DNA of 64,000 bases from contig NZ_FOMD01000001.1 in the NCBI RefSeq assembly GCF_900112525.1, forward strand, positions 930,001-994,000, given 5' to 3'. Below are positions 24,405 through 33,124 of this stretch, one piece after another. Position 1 is the stretch's first letter. Every line of letters starts with the position of its first letter. The translations under genes and the position numbers were made by a program. The notes below the pieces were generated by a model. It had not been told where the DNA came from. It worked only from the letters and a program-made list of their open reading frames with translations, and made no database searches. The DNA comes from Klenkia taihuensis. Lineage in GTDB: Bacteria; Actinomycetota; Actinomycetes; Mycobacteriales; Geodermatophilaceae.

Positions 24405-25912
24405 CCGACCGGCCGGCGGGCTACGAGCGCCGCTGGTGGGTGCTCACCACCATGATCGTCTGCCTCATGGTCGTGATCATGGGCAACACGGTGCTCAACG
24501 TGGCCCTGCCGACCCTGCAGCGCGACCTCGCCGCCACCCAGAGCCAGCTGCAGTGGGCGATCGACGCCTACATCCTGGTCTTCGCCGGGCTGCTGTTCAG
24601 CTGGGGCGTCATCGGCGACCGGATCGGCCGCAGGCGCGCGCTGCTGCTGGGCCTGGGCATCTTCTCCCTGGGGTCGGTGCTGGCCGCCGTCGCCGGCTCC
24701 GCCGGGGAGCTCATCGCCTGGCGGGCGCTCATGGGCGTCGGCGGTGCGGCGGTGCAGCCGGCCACGCTGGCGGTGATCAGCAACGTCTTCCCGCCGGGGG
24801 AGCGCAGCCGGGCGATCGGCATCTGGGCCGGGGCGGCCGGCATCGGGATCGCCGGGGGCCCGCTGGCCGGCGGCCTGGTGCTGGAGCACTTCTGGTGGGG
24901 TGCGGTGTTCCTGCTCGGCATCCCGGTCGCCGCGGTGGGGGCGGTCGGTGTCCTCACCCTGGTGCCGGAGTCCAAGGACCCGGCCCCGGGTCGGCTCGAC
25001 GTCCCCGGGGTGCTGCTGTCGATCGCCGGCCTCGGGGCGCTGGTGTTCGGCATCATCCGCGGCGGCGAGGGGGTGGGCTGGACGACGCCGGGCGTCCTCG
25101 GGCCGCTGCTGGCCGGGGTGGCGCTGCTCGGGGTGTTCGTCTGGTGGCAGCGGCGCACCGACCACCCCGCGCTGGACGTCTCGCTGTTCCGGCTGCCGGC
25201 CTTCTCCGCCGCGGCCGGTGCGCTGGCGCTGAACTTCTTCGCGCTGCAGGGCGCCACCTTCTACCTCGTCTACTACCTGCAGGGCGCGCTGGGGTTCTCG
25301 CCGCTGCAGTCCGGCGCGACGCTGGTGCCGATGGCGGTGGCCATCGCGATCGCCTCGCCGCGGGCCTCGCGGCTGGCCGACCGGTTCGGCGCGAAGCTGG
25401 TCTGCGCGGCCGGGTTCGGGCTGATGGCCACGGCGTTCGCGGCCAACCAGCTGCTCGACCTCGAGGCGCCGGTGTGGCTGGTCCTGGCGGTGCTGTTCGT
25501 GCAGGGCCTCGGCCTGGGCTCGGTGCTGGCCCCGGCGACGGAGTCGATCATGAGCGTGGTGCCGCGGGAGAAGGCCGGGGCCGGGGGAGCGGTGAACAAC
25601 ACCGTCCGGCAGGTCGGCGGCGCGCTCGGCGTGGCCATCCTGGGGTCGCTGGTGGCCGGGGTCTACGCCGCGCGGCTGGGCGACGCGGTGGACGTGCTGC
25701 CCGAGGCCGCGCGCGAGCAGGCCCGGCAGTCGGTGGTCGCCACGCTGGAGGCGGTCCGTGTCACCGGGGCCACCGAGCTGGTGCAGCCGGCCCGGGAGGC
25801 GTTCGTGGCGGCCATGCACGTCACCGCGATCGGGACGGCGGCGTCGGCCGCGTTCGCCGCCGTCGTCTGCCTGGTCTGGCTCCCCGGACGCCGTCCGCAA
25901 CCGATGGGTTGA
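24401..25912 (+). CDS. DHA2-type MFS drug efflux transporter
   Basis: 503 residues, about 14 membrane spans. 'LNVALPTLQRDLAATQSQLQWAIDAY' and 'GVIGDRIGRRRALLLG' are DHA2 signatures. It likely exports toxic organic compounds by proton antiport. GTG 24401 overlaps the ybjN stop. Its last codons contain the first ArsR operator, so 3' processing and regulation of the next operon overlap physically. Confidence 0.92.
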   Translation: MTDRPAGYERRWWVLTTMIVCLMVVIMGNTVLNVALPTLQRDLAATQSQLQWAIDAYILVFAGLLFSWGVIGDRIGRRRALLLGLGIFSLGSVLAAVAGSAGELIAWRALMGVGGAAVQPATLAVISNVFPPGERSRAIGIWAGAAGIGIAGGPLAGGLVLEHFWWGAVFLLGIPVAAVGAVGVLTLVPESKDPAPGRLDVPGVLLSIAGLGALVFGIIRGGEGVGWTTPGVLGPLLAGVALLGVFVWWQRRTDHPALDVSLFRLPAFSAAAGALALNFFALQGATFYLVYYLQGALGFSPLQSGATLVPMAVAIAIASPRASRLADRFGAKLVCAAGFGLMATAFAANQLLDLEAPVWLVLAVLFVQGLGLGSVLAPATESIMSVVPREKAGAGGAVNNTVRQVGGALGVAILGSLVAGVYAARLGDAVDVLPEAAREQARQSVVATLEAVRVTGATELVQPAREAFVAAMHVTAIGTAASAAFAAVVCLVWLPGRRPQPMG

Positions 25913-25961
25913 CAACTCTTCACCGGTGACGTCATCCTGACTTCGGCAACCGATCGGTTGC
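25897..25961. promoter_or_regulatory. ArsR operator pair and promoter
   Basis: GCAACCGATCGGTTGC (25946-25961) is a perfect 16-bp palindrome. A related, imperfect site (25897-25912) overlaps the transporter stop and abuts the -35 TTGACA (25909-25914). A candidate -10 CATCCT lies at 25933-25938. The gap of 49 bp between sites suggests two dimers controlling one promoter. Confidence 0.7.
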
Positions 25962-25974
25962 AGAAGGAGGGCCG

Positions 25975-26310
25975 ATGGCCGACCAGCTGTCCCGGGTGTT
26001 CGCCGCCCTGGCCGACCCCACCCGGCGCGACATGGTCGCCCGGCTGACCGTCGGCGACGCCACCGTCGGGGAGCTCGCCGCGCCCTACGACGTCAGCACC
26101 CAGGCCGTCTCCAAGCACCTCAAGGTGCTCGAGGGCGCCGGTCTGGTCAGCCGCAGCCGGTCCGCCCAGACCCGACCGGTGCACCTGGAGGCCGAGGTGC
26201 TGGACCTGATGACCGCGTGGATCGAGCGGTACCGCCGCCGCGCCGAGGAAAGCTTCACCCGCCTGGACGCCGTCCTGGCGGAGCTCACCGCCGAGGAGGA
26301 CCCGTCATGA
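25975..26310 (+). CDS. ArsR family winged-helix regulator
   Basis: 111 residues with the winged helix and 'DVSTQAVSKHLKVLEGAGLVSR'. It lacks the CxC metal motif of the ArsR/SmtB alpha3 site, so it probably does not sense a metal and belongs to the type that pairs with SRPBCC proteins. ATG 25975 has GGAGG upstream. Its stop overlaps the next start (ATGA). Confidence 0.92.
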   Translation: MADQLSRVFAALADPTRRDMVARLTVGDATVGELAAPYDVSTQAVSKHLKVLEGAGLVSRSRSAQTRPVHLEAEVLDLMTAWIERYRRRAEESFTRLDAVLAELTAEEDPS

Positions 26311-26783
26311 CCACCGCCACCCAGGCCCGGATCGAGGCCGACCCCGCGCTGCCGATCATCCGGATCACCCGCGACTTCACCGGCACGGTCGAGCAGCTGA
26401 TGCGCGCCCACCTGGACCCCGACCTCTACGCCCGGTGGGTCGGCCCCGACGACACCGCCACCCGGATCGACGTCTGGGACGCCCGCGACGGGGGGTCGTG
26501 GCGGTTCACCGGGGTCCGGGAGGGCGAGGAGTGGTCCTTCCGCGGCTGCTTCCACCGCATCGGCACCGACACGATCGTGCAGACCTTCACCTGGGAGGGC
26601 ATGCCCGAGGACGTCGCCCTGGAGACGCTGCGGTTCGAGGACCTGGGCGGGGGCCGGGTCCGGCTGCACGCGCAGTCGCTGGTGGACTCCTTCGAGGGCC
26701 GGGACGCCTGGCTGCGCAGCGGCATGGAGACCGGCGTGGACCAGGGCTACGCCAAGCTCGACGCCCTGCTGGCCGCGGCGTGA
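26307..26783 (+). CDS. SRPBCC (AHSA1/START) family protein
   Basis: 158 residues of the Aha1/SRPBCC fold, with a hydrophobic cavity for small molecules ('VDVWDARDGGSWRFTG'-like core). ArsR-SRPBCC pairs are common and usually handle a small hydrophobic ligand. Overlaps both neighbours in the operon. Confidence 0.88.
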   Translation: MTTATQARIEADPALPIIRITRDFTGTVEQLMRAHLDPDLYARWVGPDDTATRIDVWDARDGGSWRFTGVREGEEWSFRGCFHRIGTDTIVQTFTWEGMPEDVALETLRFEDLGGGRVRLHAQSLVDSFEGRDAWLRSGMETGVDQGYAKLDALLAAA

Positions 26784-27340
26784 GCGCGCTCGAGCGGTTC
26801 GACCGGGTCACCGGCCGGTTCACCGAGGTCGTCGCCGGCGTCCCCGACTGGGCCGCGCCGGCCCCGGTCGAGGGCTGGACGGCGGCCGACGTGGTGGGCC
26901 ACCTGGTCGACTGGCTGCCGGGCCTGCTCGCCGCGGACGACGTCGTGCTGGCCGTGGAGCGGACCGGTGACCCGGCGCACGACTGGGCGCGGCACACCAC
27001 CGCCGTCCGGGCGCTGCTGGCCTCGCCGCGCGCCGCCGAGCCGTTCACCCACCCGCACCTGGGCACGCTGCCGCTGGCCGACGCCGTCGACCGGTTCTGG
27101 ACCACCGACGTGTTCCTGCACACCTGGGACCTGGCCGCGGCCAGCGGGCAAGACGCCGGGCTGGACCAGGCCGAGTGCGCGCAGCTGCTGGCCGGGATGG
27201 AGCCGATGGACGAGGTGCTGCGCGCCTCGGGCCAGTACGGGCCGGAGGTCGAGGTGCCCGCCGACGCCCCGGCTGTCGACCGGCTCATGGGCTTCGTCGG
27301 CCGCGACCCCGCCTGGCGGCCCGCACCCCGCACCGCCTGA
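26780..27340 (+). CDS. mycothiol maleylpyruvate isomerase-like (TIGR03086) protein
   Basis: 186 residues, a DinB-fold protein with the TIGR03086 pattern 'WTAADVVGHLVDW' and a later 'DVFLHTWDLAAA' that together place three metal-binding histidines. Such enzymes use mycothiol for transfer to electrophiles. With an SRPBCC partner and an efflux pump upstream, the operon looks like a xenobiotic response unit. GTG 26780 overlaps the upstream stop. Confidence 0.8.
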   Translation: MSALERFDRVTGRFTEVVAGVPDWAAPAPVEGWTAADVVGHLVDWLPGLLAADDVVLAVERTGDPAHDWARHTTAVRALLASPRAAEPFTHPHLGTLPLADAVDRFWTTDVFLHTWDLAAASGQDAGLDQAECAQLLAGMEPMDEVLRASGQYGPEVEVPADAPAVDRLMGFVGRDPAWRPAPRTA

Positions 27341-27341
27341 A

Positions 27342-28055
27342 TCAGCCGGCCGGCCGGGTCCAGGCGGCCCGCGAGCGACCCGCCACGACGGCTGCACCCA
27401 GGGCGACGGCGTGCAGGACCGCGACCAGCGCCAGGCCGGCCACGGGCCCGGGACCGAGCACCACGAGCGCGCCCACGCCGGCGCCCACGAGCATCGCCAC
27501 CACGGCGGCCAGTCGCCGCACCACGGTCGCGGTGTCCCGCCGGCGCAGGTCGGCGCCGATGCCGGTCAGCGTCATGGTGAGCACGGTGGTGGTCAGGTCG
27601 GGGACGGCGAGGTGCCGCACCACGGAGTTCTGCACCCCGAGCGCGAGGGCCAGCGCGGCGAGGACCACCAGCTGGGAGCCGGTGCCCCGCGCGGACGCCG
27701 CCACCGCGAGGGCCACCGCGACCAGCACCAGCTGCACCACCAGGGCGTCGCGCAGGAGCCGGCCGCGGTGGTCGGCGCGCCGGAGCAGCAGCTGGCCGGT
27801 GGCGGCCGCGCCCACGAGGAAGGCGCCGAGCGCCAGCACCGACCCCGCCAGCGAGAAGCCCGGCGCGCCGGCCAGGGCGAAACCGGCGAACACGACGTTG
27901 CCCGTCATGTTGGCCACGAAGACCCGGCCGAGCCCCAGGATGGACACCGCGTCCACGACCCCGGTCGCCACGGTGAGCAGCACGAGGACCGCCGGCAGCG
28001 GGCCGTGCCGGGGGTGGCGGAGGTAGCTCCCGACCAGCGTGCCCTCCGTGCCCAC
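27342..28055 (-). CDS. DUF1275 (YoaK-like) membrane protein
   Basis: 237 residues with about six membrane segments and the DUF1275 pattern 'GRVFVANMTGNVVF'. GTG 28055 follows CAGGAT (complement of 28062-28067) by 6 nt, a leaderless promoter. It is convergent with the TIGR03086 gene, leaving one base between the stops. Function unknown. Confidence 0.85.
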   Translation of the reverse strand: MGTEGTLVGSYLRHPRHGPLPAVLVLLTVATGVVDAVSILGLGRVFVANMTGNVVFAGFALAGAPGFSLAGSVLALGAFLVGAAATGQLLLRRADHRGRLLRDALVVQLVLVAVALAVAASARGTGSQLVVLAALALALGVQNSVVRHLAVPDLTTTVLTMTLTGIGADLRRRDTATVVRRLAAVVAMLVGAGVGALVVLGPGPVAGLALVAVLHAVALGAAVVAGRSRAAWTRPAG

Positions 28056-28084
28056 CGGCCGATCCTGCACCCGTCCCGCTCCCC

Positions 28085-28132
28085 GTGGCCGAGAACCCGC
28101 GCCGGCGGACTGGCCCCGGCGCGGTCGGCCAC
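28085..28132. other. two-level inverted repeat before an unknown gene
   Basis: GTGGCCGA (28085-28092) pairs with TCGGCCAC (28125-28132); inside, CGCGCCGG (28098-28105) pairs with CCGGCGCG (28116-28123). It lies between divergent genes, 54 bp before the ATG at 28186. It may be an operator or an mRNA structure. Confidence 0.5.
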
Positions 28133-28185
28133 GTACAACGGAGGAGGTCGTCCACCACCGCGGCCGTCGCCGACGAGAGGACCGC

Positions 28186-28809
28186 ATGGCCGCCCGGAAC
28201 CGCCGACCGCTGCTGCGCGCCACCCTCGGCGCCCACCTGGCCGGCGAGGTGGACCCGATCGCCACCACCGAGGCCGCCCGCGGGGTGGCCTACGCGCTGG
28301 TCGACCGGGCCCGCGACAGCGACGACCCCGAGGTCACCCGGCGGCTGGTGCGCCTGGCCGACGACCAGGGGCTCGACGAGCTGGCCGAGCTGTGGGCCGA
28401 CGCCCCGGCGGTGTCGCTGCCCGGGGCCCTGTGGCGGCTGTACCTGCTGCGCGCGTGGGTGCAGCGCGACCCGGTGTCCGCGGCCCGGCAGTTCGGGGCC
28501 GGCCAGGGCCGGGTGCTTCCCCGCGAGGTCGTCGCCGGCCTGGCCGACCCGCCCGGTCCCGACGGCGTCCGCGACCTGGCCGACGCCGTGCTCACCGGCG
28601 TCTTCGAGGGCGACCTGGACGTCGCCCTGGACCGCGCCGCCGCCTTCTGCTGGGTGGTCGCGGGCGGACGGGCCGTGCTGGCCGACGACCTCGACGACGC
28701 CGACTCCGCGGCCGCCGACCGCGTCACCCGCGGCGGGCACGCGCTGGCCCGCACCGCCGACCAGTTGGCCGCCGCGGCCCGCCGCTGGCGGGCGGGCACC
28801 CTGACCTGA
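28186..28809 (+). CDS. hypothetical protein
   Basis: 207 residues, acidic and alpha-helical, rich in Ala, Asp and Arg, with no recognised domain. ATG 28186 is chosen; further upstream the frame is open but passes through the inverted repeat. Small actinobacterial proteins of this type are usually annotated as hypothetical. It precedes an unknown membrane protein and GpmA. Confidence 0.7.
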   Translation: MAARNRRPLLRATLGAHLAGEVDPIATTEAARGVAYALVDRARDSDDPEVTRRLVRLADDQGLDELAELWADAPAVSLPGALWRLYLLRAWVQRDPVSAARQFGAGQGRVLPREVVAGLADPPGPDGVRDLADAVLTGVFEGDLDVALDRAAAFCWVVAGGRAVLADDLDDADSAAADRVTRGGHALARTADQLAAAARRWRAGTLT

Positions 28810-28827
28810 GGCCTACCGTCGACGGCG

Positions 28828-29127
28828 ATGGCCGACGAGACGGAGCTGCGCAGCCGCACCCGCGCGCTCACCGGAGTGGTTGGTGCGACCGCGCTGGTCT
28901 ACCCCCTCCTCGTCTGCGCGGTGCAGGTGGCGCTGGCCCAGTTCCTCATCGACGACCCCGGTGCCGCGGTCGGCTGGGGGACGGCAGGGACGGCGCTGTG
29001 CGTGGCCGTGGTCGCGGTCATCCGCTGGAGCACCGGGCGCCGGGTGCGCAGCCCCTGGCTGCTGGCCGGTCTGCTGCCGCCGCTGCTGTTCGAGGCCTGG
29101 CTGCTCTGGCCCCTGCTCACCGGGTGA
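28828..29127 (+). CDS. small membrane protein
   Basis: 99 residues with three hydrophobic segments. A TACCGT (28814-28819) 8 nt before ATG 28828 may give a nearly leaderless mRNA. Lies between the hypothetical gene and gpmA. No family identified. Confidence 0.7.
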   Translation: MADETELRSRTRALTGVVGATALVYPLLVCAVQVALAQFLIDDPGAAVGWGTAGTALCVAVVAVIRWSTGRRVRSPWLLAGLLPPLLFEAWLLWPLLTG

Positions 29128-29149
29128 GCCGTCGGGCAGGATGGGCGCC

Positions 29150-29899
29150 GTGACCGGAACTCTGGTGCTCCTCCGCCACGGCGAGAGCGAGTGGAACAAG
29201 GCCAACCTCTTCACCGGCTGGGTGGACGTCGCGCTCTCCGAGAAGGGCCGCGCGGAGGCCGCCCGGGGCGGTGAGCTGCTCAAGGCCGAGGGCCTGCTGC
29301 CCGACGTGCTGCACACCTCGCTGCTCAAGCGGGCCATCACCACCGCCGAGCTGGCGCTGGCCGCGGCCGACCGGCAGTGGATCCCGGTGACCCGCTCCTG
29401 GCGGCTCAACGAGCGGCACTACGGCGCCCTGCAGGGCAAGGACAAGGCCGCCACCCTCGCCGAGTACGGCGAGGAGCAGTTCATGACCTGGCGGCGCAGC
29501 TACGCCACCCCGCCGCCGCCGATCGACCCGGGCGACGAGTACAGCCAGGACGCCGACCCCCGCTACGCGTTCCTGCCCCCGGAGGCGCGGCCGGCCACCG
29601 AGTGCCTGGCCGACGTCGTCGTCCGGATGCTGCCCTACTGGTACGACGCGATCGTGCCGGACCTGCGGGCCGGGAAGACCGTGCTGGTCACCGCGCACGG
29701 CAACAGCCTGCGGGCGCTGGTCAAGCACCTGGACGGCATGGGCGACGACGAGGTGGTGGGCCTGAACATCCCCACCGGCGTCCCGCTGCGCTACGACCTC
29801 GACGACGACCTGCGCCCGACCAACCCCGGCGGCACCTACCTCGACCCCGAGGCCGCCGCCGAGGCGATCAAGGCCGTGGCGAACCAGGGCAAGAAGTGA
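29150..29899 (+). CDS. gpmA: 2,3-bisphosphoglycerate-dependent phosphoglycerate mutase
   Basis: 249 residues with the phosphohistidine motif [10 protein letters not shown] and the GpmA blocks 'LTGW..LSEKG' and '[13 protein letters not shown]'. It interconverts 3- and 2-phosphoglycerate in glycolysis. GTG 29150 is chosen because CAGGAT (29137-29142) lies 7 nt upstream; ATG 29141 is an alternative in frame. It is the Gpm1 of the mshA-senX3 neighbourhood. Confidence 0.93.
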   Translation: MTGTLVLLRHGESEWNKANLFTGWVDVALSEKGRAEAARGGELLKAEGLLPDVLHTSLLKRAITTAELALAAADRQWIPVTRSWRLNERHYGALQGKDKAATLAEYGEEQFMTWRRSYATPPPPIDPGDEYSQDADPRYAFLPPEARPATECLADVVVRMLPYWYDAIVPDLRAGKTVLVTAHGNSLRALVKHLDGMGDDEVVGLNIPTGVPLRYDLDDDLRPTNPGGTYLDPEAAAEAIKAVANQGKK

Positions 29900-29960
29900 A
29901 GGACCCCGTCGCCCCCCACCACGAGCGAGCTCGCGGCGGGACCCTGCGACGGGGCCGTTC
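29897..29960. terminator. palindromic repeat B, overlapping gpmA stop
   Basis: Begins at the gpmA TGA. CCCCGTCGC (29904-29912) pairs with GCGACGGGG (29946-29954), and the inner palindrome GCGAGCTCGC lies at 29925-29934. It is the second copy of the element at 15699-15760. Confidence 0.65.
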
Positions 29961-29972
29961 CAGCACTGACTG

Positions 29973-30009
29973 ACGAAGGGCCCCGGGACGGCGTCCCGGG
30001 GCCCTTCGT
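29973..30009. terminator. strong hairpin between gpmA and phoU
   Basis: ACGAAGGGCCCCGGGAC (29973-29989) pairs perfectly with its complement (29993-30009) around a three-base loop. It lies between convergent genes and can end both. Confidence 0.8.
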
Positions 30010-30019
30010 CGTGGTGGGG

Positions 30020-30682
30020 TCAGCTGGCGGCGGCGACGGGGAGCGGGCGCTCGCCGGTGACCAGGTAGACCACCCGGCGGGCGACGCTGACGGCGTGGTC
30101 GGCGAAGCGCTCGTAGTAGCGGCCCAGCAGGGTGATGTCGATGGCCGACTGGATGCCGTGCGGCCAGGCGTCGTCGAGCAGCTCGCGGAACAGCTGCTGG
30201 TGGCTGCGGTCCATCAGGTCGTCGTCGGCCTCGAGCTGGGCGGCGGCCGCGACGTCGCGCTTGGCGATGATGGCGCCGGCCTGGGCGACCAGGCTCTCGG
30301 CGGTGTGGCCCATGTCGAGGAAGACCGGGCGGACCTCCTGCGGCACCGCGTGGTCGGGGAAGCGCATCCGCGCCACCTTGGCGATGTGCTGGGCCAGGTC
30401 GCCCATCCGCTCGAGGTCCTGCACGGTCGCCATGGCGGTGGTGACCGAGCGCAGGTCGGTGGCGACCGGGGCCTGGCGGGCCAGCAGGGTGAAGCAGCGG
30501 TCGTCGACGTTCTCGCGCACCGCGTCGATGTGCGCGTCGCCGGCGATGACCAGGTCGGCCAGCGCGACGTCGGCGTCCAGCAGCGCGGTGGTGGCCTTGC
30601 TCATCGCCGAGCCGACCGAGTTGGTCATCTCCACCAGGCAGGTGGTGATGTCGTCGAGCTCTTCGCGGTAGGTGTCGCGCAC
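30020..30682 (-). CDS. phoU: phosphate signalling protein PhoU
   Basis: 220 residues with two PhoU helical domains ('VRENVDDRCFTLLARQAP', 'ERMGDLAQHIAKVA', 'GRYYERFADHA'). PhoU restrains the phosphate two-component system and phosphate uptake. GTG 30682 has GGAGGGG upstream. It is divergent from senX3-regX3, the order of Streptomyces phoU-phoRP, with a PHO box between. Confidence 0.93.
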   Translation of the reverse strand: MRDTYREELDDITTCLVEMTNSVGSAMSKATTALLDADVALADLVIAGDAHIDAVRENVDDRCFTLLARQAPVATDLRSVTTAMATVQDLERMGDLAQHIAKVARMRFPDHAVPQEVRPVFLDMGHTAESLVAQAGAIIAKRDVAAAAQLEADDDLMDRSHQQLFRELLDDAWPHGIQSAIDITLLGRYYERFADHAVSVARRVVYLVTGERPLPVAAAS

Positions 30683-30814
30683 GGTTCCCCTCCAACGCGT
30701 CCCCGGGCCGCGCCCGGGGCAGTCGTCCGGGGCGCGGCGCAAGCCGGGTGGCTGCGGCTCGGCGGCCCCGCAGGCGAGTCTAGGGAGCAGCGGCGTCCGG
30801 CGACGGGGCCAGCA

Positions 30815-30843
30815 GGTGAACGCGGGGGCACCGGCCCGTGAAC
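30815..30843 (-). promoter_or_regulatory. PHO box-like direct repeats (RegX3/PhoP-type)
   Basis: On the minus strand three 7-mers recur every 11 nt: GTTCACG, GGTGCCC (weak) and GTTCACC. This is the direct-repeat arrangement of actinobacterial PHO boxes. A -10 TAGACT (minus strand, complement of 30777-30782) lies about 35 bp downstream toward phoU, placing the box as an activator site for phoU. Confidence 0.65.
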
Positions 30844-30915
30844 AGTGCTCCCCGGAGGGGTGATCCGGTCGTCGGCGGGCAGGAACGGGTCCCCGGTCGG
30901 CCTAGCATCGACCCC

Positions 30916-32187
30916 GTGCACCCGCTCCTGTGGCTGGCGCTCGGCCTGCTCGTCGGCGGGGCGGTCGTCGCCCTGATCGCCCGGGCCCGGCGCCGGGCCA
31001 CCGACCCGGACTCCTTCGAGGACCCCCCGGAGTACCTGCCCGGCAGCCCTCCGCCGGTGGACGACGAGACCGTGCTGGCCCGCCGGCTGCTGGACCTCAT
31101 GGACCCCGCCGTCGTCCTGCTGGACCTCTACGACTCCGTGCTGCTGGCCAACCCCTCGGCGCGGGCGCTGGGCATCGTCCGCGGCACCCGCCTGCTGGTG
31201 CCCGGCCTGGTGTCGGTGGCGCACGAGGTGCGCAAGCACGGCAGCCGGCGCGCCGACGTCCAGCTGCCCGGCGACCTGGTGGGCACCGGCCCGCGGCTGG
31301 TCGGGGTGCACGGCGTGCGGCTGGACAGCGGCCCGGCGCTGGAGCGCGGCCCCGTCGCGCTGGTGCTGCAGGACGTCACCGAGGCCCGTCGCGTCGAGGC
31401 CGTGCGGCGGGACTTCGTCGCCAACGTCGGCCACGAGCTGAAGACCCCGGTCGGGGCGCTGGCGCTGCTGGCGGAGGCCACCCAGGGCGCGGCCGACGAC
31501 CCCGAGACCGTGCAGCGCTTCGCCGCCCGGATGACCCACGAGGCCGACCGGCTCTCCCGGCTGGTGCGCGAGCTGATCGACCTGTCCCGGCTGCAGGGCG
31601 CCGAGCCGATGCCCGAGCTCGCGCCGGTCGAGGTCGGCGCGGTGGTGGCCGAGGCCGCCGACCGCACCCGGCTGGCGGCGGTGGCCAAGGGCATCGAGCT
31701 GGCCGTGGGGGAGCAGTCCGACCTGGTCGTCCTCGGGGTGGAGGCGCAGCTGACCACCGCGGTGACCAACCTGCTGGCCAACGCCGTCACCTACTCGCCC
31801 GAGGGCACCAAGATCGCCGTCGGCACCCGGGCCCGCTCCGGGTTCGCCGAGATCGCGGTGACCGACTCCGGCATCGGCATCCCGCGGGCCGACCGGGCGC
31901 GGGTGTTCGAGCGCTTCTACCGGGTCGACCAGTCGCGCGCGAGCAGCACCGGCGGCACCGGCCTGGGCCTGGCGATCGTCAAGCACGTGGCCACCAACCA
32001 CGGCGGCTCGGTCAGCGTGTGGAGCGAGGAGGGGCTGGGGTCGACCTTCACCCTCCGCATCCCGCTCGCCCCGGTCGCCGCCGAGCCGGCCGACCCGCCC
32101 ACCGACCCCGCGGGCATCTCCCGCGACCGCGTCGACGCGCTGCGCGCCGCCGTCACCGAGACAGACCTCCAGAGAGGACGGACATGA
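30916..32187 (+). CDS. senX3: phosphate-responsive sensor histidine kinase SenX3/PhoR
   Basis: 423 residues: N-terminal membrane helix, PAS-like domain (about 55-150), HisKA with HELKTPVGAL, and HATPase with 'NLLANAVTYSPEGTKI' and 'GGTGLGLAIVKH'. Senses phosphate through PhoU and phosphorylates RegX3. GTG 30916 is leaderless (TAGCAT 30903-30908). Confidence 0.93.
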   Translation: MHPLLWLALGLLVGGAVVALIARARRRATDPDSFEDPPEYLPGSPPPVDDETVLARRLLDLMDPAVVLLDLYDSVLLANPSARALGIVRGTRLLVPGLVSVAHEVRKHGSRRADVQLPGDLVGTGPRLVGVHGVRLDSGPALERGPVALVLQDVTEARRVEAVRRDFVANVGHELKTPVGALALLAEATQGAADDPETVQRFAARMTHEADRLSRLVRELIDLSRLQGAEPMPELAPVEVGAVVAEAADRTRLAAVAKGIELAVGEQSDLVVLGVEAQLTTAVTNLLANAVTYSPEGTKIAVGTRARSGFAEIAVTDSGIGIPRADRARVFERFYRVDQSRASSTGGTGLGLAIVKHVATNHGGSVSVWSEEGLGSTFTLRIPLAPVAAEPADPPTDPAGISRDRVDALRAAVTETDLQRGRT

Positions 32188-32864
32188 CCCGAGTGCTGGT
32201 CGTGGAGGACGAGGAGTCCTTCTCCGACGCGCTGTCCTACATGCTGCGCCGCGAGGGCTACGAGGCCGTCGTCGCCGGCAACGGGATCGACGCCCTGGCC
32301 GAGTTCGACCGGGGCGGCGCGGACATCGTGCTGCTGGACCTCATGCTGCCGGGCCTGTCGGGCACGGAGGTGTGCCGCACGCTGCGCTCGCGCAGCGCCG
32401 TCCCGATCATCATGCTCACCGCCAAGGACACCGAGATCGACAAGGTCGTCGGCCTGGAGCTGGGCGCCGACGACTACGTGACCAAGCCGTACTCGGCGCG
32501 GGAGCTGCTGGCCCGGATCCGGGCGGTGCTGCGCCGCGGCAGCGAGGCCGACCTGCCGCCGGACGCGACCCTGTCGGCCGGCCCGGTGCGGATGGACGTC
32601 GAGCGGCACACCGTGACCGTGGACGGCGAGGTCGTGCCGCTGCCGCTGAAGGAGTTCGACCTGCTCGAGCTCCTGCTGCGCAACGCCGGCCGGGTGCTCA
32701 CCCGCGGGCAGCTGATCGACCGCGTGTGGGGCTCGGACTACGTCGGGGACACCAAGACCCTCGACGTCCACGTCAAGCGGCTGCGCGCCAAGATCGAGCC
32801 CGACCCCGCCACGCCCAAGTGGCTGGTGACCGTGCGGGGTCTGGGCTACAAGTTCGAGAGCTGA
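32184..32864 (+). CDS. regX3: OmpR-type response regulator RegX3/PhoP
   Basis: 226 residues: receiver domain with acidic pocket EDEE, phosphoacceptor in 'IVLLDLMLPG', and Lys in 'YVTKPYS'; C-terminal winged helix. ATG 32184 overlaps the senX3 stop. It should bind the PHO box upstream of phoU. Confidence 0.94.
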   Translation: MTRVLVVEDEESFSDALSYMLRREGYEAVVAGNGIDALAEFDRGGADIVLLDLMLPGLSGTEVCRTLRSRSAVPIIMLTAKDTEIDKVVGLELGADDYVTKPYSARELLARIRAVLRRGSEADLPPDATLSAGPVRMDVERHTVTVDGEVVPLPLKEFDLLELLLRNAGRVLTRGQLIDRVWGSDYVGDTKTLDVHVKRLRAKIEPDPATPKWLVTVRGLGYKFES

Positions 32865-32886
32865 GCCGGGCGGGCCGGCCGCGGGG

Positions 32887-33114
32887 TCAGGCCCCGCGGC
32901 CGGTCTCCTCCTGGAGCTCGTCGATCTTGATGGAGGCGTCGGCCTTGGTGAGGTCGTCGGGGACCTCCTCGCCGGCCTGCTGGGCCAGCGTGGACAGGTA
33001 GCTCTTCTGCGCGCCGGTGGCCGGCTCGTCGCCGGTGACCCAGTCGTGCGGGTCCTTCTCGGCCGTGGGGTCGCCGGGCTGGCCGGAGTTCACGAGGTCG
33101 TCTGCGTCGCTCAT
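32887..33114 (-). CDS. DUF3072 protein
   Basis: 75 residues with the DUF3072 core 'ATGAQKSYLSTLAQQAGEE' and an acidic N-terminus. Many members are found in actinobacteria and are uncharacterised. ATG 33114 follows TAGCTT (complement of 33122-33127) by 7 nt, a leaderless promoter. Convergent with regX3. Confidence 0.85.
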   Translation of the reverse strand: MSDADDLVNSGQPGDPTAEKDPHDWVTGDEPATGAQKSYLSTLAQQAGEEVPDDLTKADASIKIDELQEETGRGA

Positions 33115-33124
33115 GTGTTCGAAG

